Shown here: piece by piece, positions 36,849-44,339 of the stretch | Layout of the letters: each line of letters begins with the position of its first letter | Numbering within the stretch: position 1 is the first letter of the stretch | Source: Streptosporangiales bacterium | GTDB taxonomy: Bacteria > Actinomycetota > Actinomycetes > Streptosporangiales > WHST01 | Direction of reading: 5' to 3' | Length of the DNA stretch: 58,425 nt | NCBI GenBank assembly: GCA_009379955.1 | Contig: WHST01000028.1 | Coordinates: 1 to 58,425 of the forward strand | Translations under genes and position numbers: made by a program | The notes under the pieces: model-generated | The model's input: only the letters and a program-made list of their open reading frames with translations | What the model was told of the DNA's origin: nothing | Databases searched by the model: none

Positions 36849-38246
36849 GTGGGCGCCGTCGACACCGTGAACGAGCGGATCGTGGTCGCCGGGGGCGACG
36901 TCGTCTCGATGGACCCGGCGATCGGCGACGTCGCGGGAGGCGACGTGCTGGTCGAGGACGGACGTATCAGCCAGGTGGGTCGCGGCGTCGACTCGGCGAA
37001 CGCGACCGTCATCGATGCGGTCGGGAAGATCGTGATCCCCGGGTTCGTGGACACGCACCGGCACACCTGGCAGAGCCAGTTGCGTGGCCTGGCCGTGGAC
37101 TGCACCGCGCCGCAGTACCGCAAGGTGATCAGGCACCGGTTCGGTCCGGCGTACGAGCCGGCGGACGTCTACGCCGGCACGCTGCTCGGAGCGCTCGAAG
37201 CGCTCGACTGCGGCATCACCACCCTGGTCGACTGGGCTCACATCATGAACACGCCCGAGCATGCGGACGCCTCCGTCGCGGCGCTCCTCGACTCCGGTGT
37301 CCGCGCGGTGTTCGCGCACGGCACGCCCAACGGTGCGGACGCGCAGGCGTGGTACGAGAGGAGCGAGCTCCCGCACCCCTCCGACATCCGTCGGGTGCGC
37401 GATCGGTATTTCGGCGACGAGCATCGGCTGCTGACCCTCGCGATGGGGGCGCGCCCGCCGCACAACGTCACGCCGGACGTCCTGCGCCACGACTGGCACC
37501 TCGCCAGGGAGCTCGGGATCCGCATCACCGTCGACGGCGTCGGGCGCGGTCGGTGGAGCGGGCTTGACCACGACGACTTCGGCGAGCTGGAGCGGGCAGG
37601 GCTGCTGGGTGCGGACACCACCTACGTGCACGGCAATCAGCTGACCGACGGTGAGCTGCGGATGATGGCGGCGACCGGTGGTACGTCGTCGATCGCACCG
37701 GAGATCGAGATGAACTGTGGGCACGGCACCCCGGCGACCGGTCGGTTGGTCGCAGCGGGTGTCCGGCCGAGCCTCTCGACGGACGTACCGGCGATGTGCG
37801 GTCCCGACATGTTCACCGTCATGCGGATGACCTTGGCGGCGGAACGCATGCGGCTGACGCGGGCGAGCGACGACGGGTGGCCGGAGAGCTGGCACCTGGG
37901 CGTCCGCGACGTGCTGGAGTTCGCGACGATCGCGGGCGCTCGTGCGTGCGGACTCGCCGACCGGACCGGCTCCCTCACGCCAGGCAAGCGTGCCGATCTC
38001 GTGGTGATCGATCGCTCCGGTCTCAACCTCACCGCCGTCGACGACCCCGTCGCGGCCGTGGTGTGCTTCGCCAGCGTCCGCGACGTCGACGTGGTGATGG
38101 TCGACGGGCGGCTGGTGAAGCGGGCCGGCCGTCCGGTCGGGGACGTCGACAGGGCGCGCGAGCTCGCTGTCGCCTCGCGACGCTCGCTGTGCGAACGCAG
38201 CCCCGACCCCGCGACGGGGGAAGCCGCGTACGACTGGAAGTGGTAG
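36849..38246 (+). CDS. Amidohydrolase (cytosine deaminase / chlorohydrolase superfamily)
   Basis: 465 residues. Composite N- and C-terminal beta domain plus TIM barrel: GFVDTHRHTW carries the HxH metal pair, TTYVHGNQL a further His and SLSTDVPAMCG the catalytic Asp. The barrel strand that usually reads HxxE has ITVDGVGR, an Asp in place of the His. The usual (S/C)PxSN loop is replaced by SSIAPEIEMNCGHG. It therefore belongs to a divergent branch; the reaction is probably hydrolysis of a cyclic amide or amine, substrate unknown. GTG start 3 bp after the transporter gene. Confidence 0.8.
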   Translation: MGAVDTVNERIVVAGGDVVSMDPAIGDVAGGDVLVEDGRISQVGRGVDSANATVIDAVGKIVIPGFVDTHRHTWQSQLRGLAVDCTAPQYRKVIRHRFGPAYEPADVYAGTLLGALEALDCGITTLVDWAHIMNTPEHADASVAALLDSGVRAVFAHGTPNGADAQAWYERSELPHPSDIRRVRDRYFGDEHRLLTLAMGARPPHNVTPDVLRHDWHLARELGIRITVDGVGRGRWSGLDHDDFGELERAGLLGADTTYVHGNQLTDGELRMMAATGGTSSIAPEIEMNCGHGTPATGRLVAAGVRPSLSTDVPAMCGPDMFTVMRMTLAAERMRLTRASDDGWPESWHLGVRDVLEFATIAGARACGLADRTGSLTPGKRADLVVIDRSGLNLTAVDDPVAAVVCFASVRDVDVVMVDGRLVKRAGRPVGDVDRARELAVASRRSLCERSPDPATGEAAYDWKW

Positions 38247-38289
38247 TGGGCGCAACCGGCGAGTTGGGTGCGCTGGGGTCGTGCCAGGA

Positions 38290-38343
38290 CCCGTCAGGGG
38301 CACCCTCACCGTGCCTGGGCACGGTGAGGGTGCCGCTCACGGG
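38290..38343. terminator. 26-bp-stem palindrome at a convergent junction (copy 3)
   Basis: 38290-38315 pairs with 38318-38343 with two mismatches and a 2-nt loop (core AGGGGCACCCTCACCGTGCC). Between the 3' ends of the amidohydrolase and ABC permease genes. Same family as 24271 and 28717. Confidence 0.75.
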
Positions 38344-38386
38344 ATGCCTGGTCGCCGCCCCATTTTCGAATGCCCGCCGAGACGGG

Positions 38387-39139
38387 TCAGCTGTCGCGGC
38401 GCATCGCGCGCGTTCCCACGGCCAGGCCCAGGGCCATGACGCCGGCGGCGGACGCCAGGCCGGCGAGGACGGTGGTCGACGCGATGTCGCCGGCGAAGAG
38501 GGCGCGCTGGGCGTCGACGACGTACGTGAGCGGGTTGAACTGCGACAGGGTCTGCAGCCAGCCGGGTCCGGTGTCGACGGGGAGCAGCATGCCGGCGAGC
38601 AGCAGCAGCGGGAACAGCAACGTCTGCTGCACCGCCCAGAACAGCCACTCGGAGTTCTTCGACGCCAGGGCCAGCGTGTACGACAGCGCGCCGAGCCCGA
38701 CGCAGAACGCCGCGAGGATCACCAGGCCGACGACGGCGCCAAGCACGTTGAAGCGGAAGCCGAACGGCAGCGTGACCGCGACGATGATGAGCGCCTGGGC
38801 GAACATCGGCACGATCTCCTTCAGTGCCCTCCCGATCAGCAGCGACGGTCGCCGCAACGGGGTGACCAGCATGCGCTCGTGCGAGCCGGTCTTGAGCTCG
38901 TACAGGAGGTTCGACCCCGTCATCGACGTGGCGAACAGGCACGACATCACGATGATGCCGGGGACGAACCACTGCAGCGTCGAGCCGGTGCCGGCCGGGT
39001 TGTCGGGCAGCAGCGGCGCGAACAGGGTGAGGAACACCAGCGGCTGCACCAGGCTGAACACGATCGAGAACGGGTCGCGCAGGACGGGCCGCAGCTCGCG
39101 GCTGAAGACGGTGACGGTGTCGGTGGCAAGCGTGCTCAT
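38387..39139 (-). CDS. ABC-2 type exporter permease (DrrB-like)
   Basis: 250 residues, six membrane helices, with the ABC-2 pattern LRDPFSIVFSLVQPLVFLTLF and PLLLLAGMLLPVDTGPGWLQ, and QFNPLTYVVDAQRALFAG near the C-terminus. ATG at 39139 overlaps the ATPase stop by 4 bp. It forms an efflux pump with the ATPase, DrrAB-like; substrate unknown, lipids or drugs are typical. Confidence 0.92.
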   Translation of the reverse strand: MSTLATDTVTVFSRELRPVLRDPFSIVFSLVQPLVFLTLFAPLLPDNPAGTGSTLQWFVPGIIVMSCLFATSMTGSNLLYELKTGSHERMLVTPLRRPSLLIGRALKEIVPMFAQALIIVAVTLPFGFRFNVLGAVVGLVILAAFCVGLGALSYTLALASKNSEWLFWAVQQTLLFPLLLLAGMLLPVDTGPGWLQTLSQFNPLTYVVDAQRALFAGDIASTTVLAGLASAAGVMALGLAVGTRAMRRDS

Positions 39140-40167
39140 GCAGCGATCTCCTGCTCGTCGGTCGGGGCGTCGATCTCGTCCGTGCCGTCCAGTGCCCGGC
39201 CCTCGCGCAGGCTGCGGCCGGTGAGGGTGAGGAAGACGTCGTCGAGGGTCGGGCGCGCGGACTCGGCGCTCGCCACCGCGAGCCCTCCGTCGTGGAGGTC
39301 GAGGAGCAGTCTGGGCAGCAGCTCGGGTCCGCCGTGCACGCGGATGCGCAGGGTGCGGTCCGTACGCTCGACCGCCGCCAACGGCGCTGCGGAGGCGACG
39401 ACCTTGGCCGCGAGGTCGGCGTCGTGCGCCTCGAAGAAGCGCAGGGTGATCAGGTCGCCGGTGAGGTCGGCCTTCAGTCGCCATGGGGTGTCGTCCGCGA
39501 TCAGCCTGCCGTGGTCGATCACGATCACGCGTTCGGCCATCGAGTCGGCCTCGTCGAGGTAGTGCGTGGTGAGGACGACGGTGGTGCCGTGCCTCGCCCG
39601 CAGGTCGCGGAGGTGCTCCTGCAGGTTCGCGCGGTTCTGCGGGTCGAGACCGGTGGACGGCTCGTCGAGGAACAGCAGTTCCGGAGAGTGGATGAGGCCC
39701 ATCGCGATGTCGAGCCGCCTGCGCTGGCCGCCGGACATCGACGACACGGTGCGGTCGGCCACCGAGCCGAGGTCGAGGGAGTCGATGAGCTCCGCGGCCC
39801 GCGCCCGCGCCGCGCGCACGGGCATGCCGTAGCACCGGCCCTGGCTGATCAGCTCGTCACGCCCGCGCTGGCTGTGGCCGGCGCCGTTGCCCTGCCCGAT
39901 GTAGCCGATCCGCCGCCGGACGGCCGCCTGTCCGGTGACGACGTCGTGACCGGTGACCTCGGCCGTGCCCGACGTCGGCGGGATGAGCGTCGTCAGCATC
40001 CGCAACATGGTCGACTTGCCCGCGCCGTTGGGGCCGAGCAACGCCACGAGCTCGCCTCGTTCGACGGTCAGGTCGACGCCGCGGACGGCCTCGACGGTGC
40101 GGTTCTTCACGGTGAAGTGCCTGGTCAGTCCGCGGGTGCGGATCATCGTCGTCGTCAGGTGCACCAC
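39136..40167 (-). CDS. ABC exporter ATP-binding protein (DrrA-like)
   Basis: 343 residues. Walker A GPNGAGKST, signature MSGGQRRRLDIAMG, Walker B LLFLDEPSTGLD and switch His in LTTHYLDEAD. A C-terminal DUF4162-like extension (about residues 230-310) is typical of DrrA. Start GTG 40167 or ATG 40146 (MIRTRGLTRHF); the latter fits the domain start better, but neither has a good ribosome site. It is divergent from the WYL regulator gene, its probable controller. Confidence 0.92.
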   Translation of the reverse strand: MVHLTTTMIRTRGLTRHFTVKNRTVEAVRGVDLTVERGELVALLGPNGAGKSTMLRMLTTLIPPTSGTAEVTGHDVVTGQAAVRRRIGYIGQGNGAGHSQRGRDELISQGRCYGMPVRAARARAAELIDSLDLGSVADRTVSSMSGGQRRRLDIAMGLIHSPELLFLDEPSTGLDPQNRANLQEHLRDLRARHGTTVVLTTHYLDEADSMAERVIVIDHGRLIADDTPWRLKADLTGDLITLRFFEAHDADLAAKVVASAAPLAAVERTDRTLRIRVHGGPELLPRLLLDLHDGGLAVASAESARPTLDDVFLTLTGRSLREGRALDGTDEIDAPTDEQEIAA

Positions 40168-40220
40168 GCTAGGATCGAAAGCGGCCAGCTTCTGACCTCA
40201 ATGGCGAGAATCCTGGAGAC

Positions 40221-41174
40221 ATGGCGAACACGAGTGAACGCATGCTGCGGCTGCTGTCTCTCCTGCAGACCCACCGGTACTGGCCTGGCGAGGACCTCGC
40301 CGAGCGGCTCGGCGTCAGTGGACGCACGCTGCGCCGCGACGTCGACCGGCTGCGCGACCTCGGCTACCAGGTCGACGCGAGCCGGGGCGTGGCCGGCGGC
40401 TACCAGCTGCGGGCCGGGTCCGCGCTGCCGCCGCTGCTCCTCGACGACGACGAGGCGGTCGCGATCGCGCTCGGCCTGCACACGGCGGCCGCCGCGTCCG
40501 TGGCCGGCGCCGAGGACACGTCGGTCCGCGCGCTGACCAAGGTCATCCAGGTCATGCCGCCGCGGCTGCGGCGGCGGGTCGACGCGCTGCAGGCGCACAC
40601 GGTGCCGGTGCTCTTCCCAGGTCCCACGGTCGACGCCGGCTCGCTCACCGTCATCGCCCAGGCCTGTCGCGACGCCGAACGGATCCGCTTCGATTACACC
40701 AAGCGCGACGGCGACAGCGCCTCCAGGTCGGTCGAGCCGCACTGGCTGGTGTCGTACGGGCGCCGCTGGTACCTCGTCGCGTACGACGTCGACCGGCAGG
40801 ACTGGCGCAGCTTCCGCATCGACCGTCTCGTCGGGCCGACACCGACGGGAGCGCGGTTCCGCCCGCGTTCACTGCCGGGCGACGTCGACGCCGCGAGCTA
40901 CGTCCGTGCCGGCATCGCGCGCGCGCCGACCCGCTACCAGGTGACCGTCGACGTCGCCGCGCCCGCCGCCGACGTCGAGAAGGTCGTCGACCGCTGGGGC
41001 ACCGTCGAGCCGCACAACGAGCGCTCGTGCCGACTGCAGATGAACGTCGACACCCTCGACTGGCCGGCCCTCGTTCTCGCCGCGGTCAACGCGGAGTTCG
41101 AGGTGGTCGGCCCCACCGAGCTGCGCGACTACCTGCGCGGCGTGGGCGAGCTGTTCACCCGAGCGGCGTCGTAG
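40221..41174 (+). CDS. WYL-domain transcriptional regulator
   Basis: 317 residues. N-terminal winged helix (RMLRLLSLLQTHRYWPGEDL, VSGRTLRRDVDRLRDLGY), central WYL domain (SVEPHWLVSYGRRWYLVAYD, DWRSFRIDRL) and a C-terminal WCX-like extension. WYL proteins sense nucleotides or nucleic acid and regulate transporters or defence genes. It is divergent from the DrrAB-like exporter by 53 bp. GGAGA precedes the ATG. Confidence 0.9.
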   Translation: MANTSERMLRLLSLLQTHRYWPGEDLAERLGVSGRTLRRDVDRLRDLGYQVDASRGVAGGYQLRAGSALPPLLLDDDEAVAIALGLHTAAAASVAGAEDTSVRALTKVIQVMPPRLRRRVDALQAHTVPVLFPGPTVDAGSLTVIAQACRDAERIRFDYTKRDGDSASRSVEPHWLVSYGRRWYLVAYDVDRQDWRSFRIDRLVGPTPTGARFRPRSLPGDVDAASYVRAGIARAPTRYQVTVDVAAPAADVEKVVDRWGTVEPHNERSCRLQMNVDTLDWPALVLAAVNAEFEVVGPTELRDYLRGVGELFTRAAS

Positions 41175-41180
41175 CGGGTG

Positions 41181-41963
41181 TCAGCCGGCGGGCTTGCGTG
41201 CCTTCACGATCGCCGAGTGCATGCCGTCGGCGACCTGGTGCGTCCTGACGATCTCCACGTCGGCGAAGCCGGCCGCGACCAGCCCGTCGCGGTACTCGGT
41301 CTCCGACAGCGCGCCCGCGATGCAGCCGACGTAGTCGCCGCGCTCGGCGCGGTCTGCCGGCGTCAGGTCGTCCTCGGCGACGACGTCGGTGATGCCGAGC
41401 CGTCCGCCCGGACGCGTCACACGGTAGGTCTCGGCGAAGACCGACGGCTTGTCGGTCGACAGGTTGATGACGCAGTTCGAGATCACGACGTCGACCGTGT
41501 CCGCCGGAAGCGGGATCGCCTCGATCGCCCCCTGCAGGAACTCGACGTTGGTCACCCCCGCCCGCTCCTTGTTGGCGTTCGCGAGCGCGAGCATCTCGTC
41601 GGTCATGTCCAGCCCGTACGCCTTGCCGCTCGTGCCGACGCGCCGCGCTGACAGCAGGACGTCGATCCCGCCGCCCGAGCCGAGGTCGAGCACCGTCTCA
41701 CCCTCGCGCAGGTCGGCGACCGCGTGCGGGTTGCCGCAGCCCAGGCTCGCGGCGACCGCCTCGACCGGCAGGCTGCCGCGCTCGCCGGCGTCGTACAGGG
41801 CGCTGCCGAATCCCTCGGTCAGCTCGTCTGCGGGGGTTCCGCAGCAGCTGTCGTCCGCGCAGCACGCGGTGCTCGATCCAGTGGACGGGTCGGTCACCGC
41901 GAGCGCCGCCGCGGCGTACCGCTCCCGCACACGCTCGCGCAGAGCGTCGGCCTGCTCGTTCAT
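41181..41963 (-). CDS. arsM: Arsenite S-adenosylmethionine methyltransferase
   Basis: 260 residues. SAM-binding motif VLDLGSGGGIDVLL (about 91-104). The three cysteines needed for As(III) methylation are present: Cys76 (LGCGNP), Cys164 (SNCVINL) and Cys214 (YVGCIAG). Extra N-terminal pairs Cys34-35 and Cys40-41 may gather arsenite. ATG at 41963 follows AGGAGGAGATC; the open frame upstream lacks a ribosome site. It is divergent from arsR with shared operators and converges with the WYL gene (6 bp). It detoxifies arsenite to methylated, volatile species. Confidence 0.93.
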   Translation of the reverse strand: MNEQADALRERVRERYAAAALAVTDPSTGSSTACCADDSCCGTPADELTEGFGSALYDAGERGSLPVEAVAASLGCGNPHAVADLREGETVLDLGSGGGIDVLLSARRVGTSGKAYGLDMTDEMLALANANKERAGVTNVEFLQGAIEAIPLPADTVDVVISNCVINLSTDKPSVFAETYRVTRPGGRLGITDVVAEDDLTPADRAERGDYVGCIAGALSETEYRDGLVAAGFADVEIVRTHQVADGMHSAIVKARKPAG

Positions 41964-41986
41964 GATCTCCTCCTGGATAGACGGAC

Positions 41987-42034
41987 GTCGATACAACCGA
42001 GCTTGCCATCTGTATCGACAAGCGTCAATATTGA
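41987..42034. promoter_or_regulatory. arsM/arsR divergent operators
   Basis: A 9-bp inverted repeat GTCGATACA (41987-41995) / TGTATCGAC (42011-42019) and a perfect palindrome TCAATATTGA (42025-42034), 3 bp before the arsR ATG. Both are AT-rich dyads of ArsR/SmtB style. Confidence 0.6.
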
Positions 42035-42037
42035 AGG

Positions 42038-42373
42038 ATGTCGATGTCACCGTGCTGCCCGCCCCTCGTCGACGCCCCACTCGGCGACGCCGATGCGGGC
42101 GACCTCGCCCGCACGTTCAAGGCGCTCTCCGATCCCGTGCGGCTGCGCCTCCTCTCGCTGATCGCCTCCGACGAGGGCGCCGAGGCGTGCGTCTGCGAGC
42201 TGACCGGGGCGTTCGACCTGTCCCAACCGACGATCAGCCACCACCTGCGGGTGCTGCGCGAGGCGGGGCTGCTGACGAGTGAGCGCCGCGCCACCTGGGT
42301 CTACTACCGCGTCGTCCCTGAGCGGCTCGACCGGCTCGCCGGCGTCCTGCAGGGAGAGCGGCTCACCGTCTGA
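42038..42373 (+). CDS. arsR: ArsR-family arsenite-responsive repressor
   Basis: 111 residues, winged helix with recognition helix LSQPTISHHLRVLREAGLL. Cys6-Cys7 at the N-terminus plus Cys51/Cys53 (ACVCEL) give a three-thiolate As(III) site of the Corynebacterium ArsR kind (N-terminal Cys pair plus a Cys of the alpha-3 region). It should release the divergent promoter when arsenite binds and so control arsM and itself. Confidence 0.92.
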   Translation: MSMSPCCPPLVDAPLGDADAGDLARTFKALSDPVRLRLLSLIASDEGAEACVCELTGAFDLSQPTISHHLRVLREAGLLTSERRATWVYYRVVPERLDRLAGVLQGERLTV

Positions 42374-42458
42374 GTCGCAGGGAGGCGCAAGCCGCACCCA
42401 ACGCATATGCAAGCGGTTCGGCCTGTGCTGGCGGTGTTGGTCAGTGCGGGAGGGGCGC

Positions 42459-43445
42459 ATGCTGCGGATCCACTTCACCTGCGACGACCTCGCGCGCACG
42501 ACGATCGCCGCGGGGCCGGACCCGTTGTGGGAGCTCCTGTTGAGCCTGCACGTCATCCAGCACGGCAGGGGAGAGCTGGTGTACGGGCCGTGGCGGCGGG
42601 AGGCACGCCGGCGGCTGCCGAGGTCGGCACAGCTGCTGTTCGACCTGGCGCCGCCGCGGGGATACTCGCCGGACTTCCTCACGCCCACCTACGGCGCGAC
42701 CGACCTGGACGAGGTTCTCGACGCCATGCGGTCGACCCCGCGGCAGCAGGTCCGGGCGGAGTTGGAGCAGCTCGCAGGGTGCAAGGCGATGACACCGTGG
42801 ATCAGACGGCTCGCCCGCGCGGACTCGTCGGTGATGCGCCGGCTGGCCGATGCGATGCGCGGGTACTACGGGAACGTCCTGAAGCCGTATTGGCTGTCGC
42901 TGAACCAGCGCGTCGCGGTCGATCGTGCGCGTCGCATGCGCCAGCTGGGCGACGGCGGTCTCGACCGGTTGTTCGGCCAACTGGGTCCCGGGGTCACCTG
43001 GGAGTCGCCGGTCCTCACGGTCCGCGGCCTCCGTGGCGGTGACATCCACCTGCGCGGCCGCGGGATGACCGTGCTGCCGTCGTACTTCTGCTGGGCCGCG
43101 CCGACGAAGCTCAGGGACGCCGAGCTGCCGCCGGTGCTCGTCCACCCGATCGTGCACACTCCGGGCGACCTGCGCCCGGACGGTACGGCGGCGACGGACC
43201 AGGACGTGGCGCTCGCCGACCTGCTCGGGCGGACGCGCTCGCTCGCCCTGCGGGCCATGGCGCGTGGCTGCACGACCACCGAGCTCGCCCGCGCCTGCGA
43301 CGTCCGGATTGCGGCAGCCAGTCGCCATGCGACCGTGCTCAGGGAGGCCGGCCTGATCACCACCCGGCGACGCGGTGGCGCCGCCGTCCACGAGATCACC
43401 CCGCTGGGCGCCGAGCTGCTGGACGGCGGCGCCACCCAGGCGTAG
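42459..43445 (+). CDS. DUF5937-type ArsR-like winged-helix regulator
   Basis: 328 residues. The N-terminal 230 residues match the DUF5937 region (MLRIHFTCDDLARTTIA, GPDPLWELLLSLHVIQ). The C-terminal end is a winged helix (ALRAMARGCTTTELARACDV, AASRHATVLREAGLITTRR). Such proteins are common solitary regulators in actinomycetes, ligand unknown. ATG at 42459 follows GGGAGGGG. It follows arsR on the same strand by 85 bp but probably has its own promoter. Confidence 0.82.
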   Translation: MLRIHFTCDDLARTTIAAGPDPLWELLLSLHVIQHGRGELVYGPWRREARRRLPRSAQLLFDLAPPRGYSPDFLTPTYGATDLDEVLDAMRSTPRQQVRAELEQLAGCKAMTPWIRRLARADSSVMRRLADAMRGYYGNVLKPYWLSLNQRVAVDRARRMRQLGDGGLDRLFGQLGPGVTWESPVLTVRGLRGGDIHLRGRGMTVLPSYFCWAAPTKLRDAELPPVLVHPIVHTPGDLRPDGTAATDQDVALADLLGRTRSLALRAMARGCTTTELARACDVRIAAASRHATVLREAGLITTRRRGGAAVHEITPLGAELLDGGATQA

Positions 43446-43658
43446 GCGCGCAGGTCATCCGGCGGCGACCGGTGCCTGGCCCTACGTCTGCGATGGTGTC
43501 ACGTCCAGGGTGGGACCGAAGACCGTCTCGGCTGCCTCGAGAGTGCGCTCCCGTTGCGGCGCGCTACCCACGGCACGGTTCGAGCCACCAGCAGCCGACC
43601 CCTGTGCTCATGACCCTCGAGTGCCAGCCCGGCACGGGACGTTTGTCCGGAGATGCGC

Positions 43659-43680
43659 GGTTTCGATCCAGGTCGAAACC
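43659..43680. repeat. 8-bp perfect inverted repeat GGTTTCGA/TCGAAACC
   Basis: 6-nt spacer tccagg. It lies in the gene-poor stretch 43446-43725, in which I see no convincing gene. It resembles a T-arm superficially but no tRNA can be folded around it. Possibly an operator or a small terminator. Confidence 0.35.
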
Positions 43681-43725
43681 CTGGCGTCGCGTGGGCTGCG
43701 CGGTCTTCACTTAACGAGTCAGTCC

Positions 43726-43956
43726 TCAGTGTTCTAGGGAGTGATCGTGTCCAGGCGGATTCTGGCCGGCGGCCGTGGGTCGCACGCACCGGCCGACCCG
43801 TTCGGGCAGCGCGATCTCGGTCTCATTCTCCAGGGCCGCCACCTGTTGCCTGACGGTGGAAGGGGTGTAGCCGAGGTGCGGCACTGCGGCGGCCACCGAC
43901 CCGCTGGTGACCACCGCCAGGGGAGAACCTGAGCCCAACTCATAGCCATGTAACAC
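43726..43956 (-). pseudogene. LysR-type HTH fragment
   Basis: 76 codons. GSVAAAVPHLGYTPSTVRQQ followed by VAALENETEIALPERVGRCV and RPTAAG is the LysR DNA-binding domain (GSxxxAAxxLxxxxSxVSxxIxxLE...LFxRxxRxxxLTxAG), with Pro for Phe in the FxR position. The frame stops soon after; no effector domain follows. The N-terminal lead is also abnormal. Best read as a decayed remnant of a LysR gene. Confidence 0.55.
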
Positions 43957-43966
43957 GAAGCGTTAC
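43950..43966. promoter_or_regulatory. Imperfect palindrome GTAACAC-GAA-GCGTTAC
   Basis: 7-bp arms with one mismatch and a 3-nt centre, about 90 bp upstream of the small peptide gene. A possible operator for the peptide/protease region. Confidence 0.4.
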
Positions 43967-44056
43967 CAGAAAGGGGTCTGTTTCGAGTCTTTAGGGGCTC
44001 AGTTATTCGCCGGATCTCGGATCGAAATTGACGTGCTATTTGTTAGGAGTGTCGCC

Positions 44057-44197
44057 TTGACTACTCGTTTCGCGCAGGTTTGTGCCAGCATTTCTGGCCG
44101 TGAGGGCCGCATTGCGGCGGCCGTCGCCGTGGTCGCCATTGCCGCGGCAGTACTGCTGTTCGGTGACCCGCAGGTGATCGGTATGACGTACAACTGA
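44057..44197 (+). CDS. 46-residue single-span membrane peptide
   Basis: TTG start at 44057 with AGGAGT 6 nt upstream. The peptide has a basic N-terminus (TTRFAQVCASISGREGR), one Ala/Val/Leu membrane segment of about 17 residues (residues 19-35) and a short polar tail (GDPQVIGMTYN). No family is recognised. It is separated from the CPBP protease gene by a strong hairpin. Ribosome site spacing, charge-then-hydrophobic layout and position suggest a genuine small protein; an exported or membrane-acting peptide is possible. Confidence 0.5.
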   Translation: MTTRFAQVCASISGREGRIAAAVAVVAIAAAVLLFGDPQVIGMTYN

Positions 44198-44205
44198 CGC
44201 CCGTG

Positions 44206-44264
44206 TGGTGCGCGTCTTGAGTCCCCGATGAGCTTGACCTCATCGGGGACTCAAACGCGCACCA
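44206..44264. terminator. Strong hairpin between small peptide and CPBP protease genes
   Basis: 44206-44231 pairs with 44240-44264 (about 24 bp, one bulge; core TGAGTCCCCGATGA) around the loop gcttgacc. No T-run follows. It begins 8 nt after the peptide stop and could end the peptide message or attenuate the protease. Confidence 0.65.
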
Positions 44265-44267
44265 GGG

Positions 44268-44280
44268 CCTGTGTCACAGG
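44268..44280. promoter_or_regulatory. 13-bp palindrome CCTGTGTCACAGG
   Basis: Perfect 6-bp arms around a single T, 59 bp before the protease ATG. Possible operator. Confidence 0.4.
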
Positions 44281-44339
44281 CGGGCCGCCCTCGCCTGGTC
44301 GTTCCCCACGGACCGAAGACGGAACTGGAGCCGTCCGGC

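Noticed and set aside
43650..43690. tRNA gene suggested by GGTTTCGATCC
   Set aside because: No acceptor, D or anticodon stems can be built around it; it is a simple inverted repeat.
44271..44339. Upstream start for the CPBP protease
   Set aside because: The added residues overlap the CCTGTGTCACAGG palindrome and lack a ribosome site; ATG 44340 has GGAG at good spacing.
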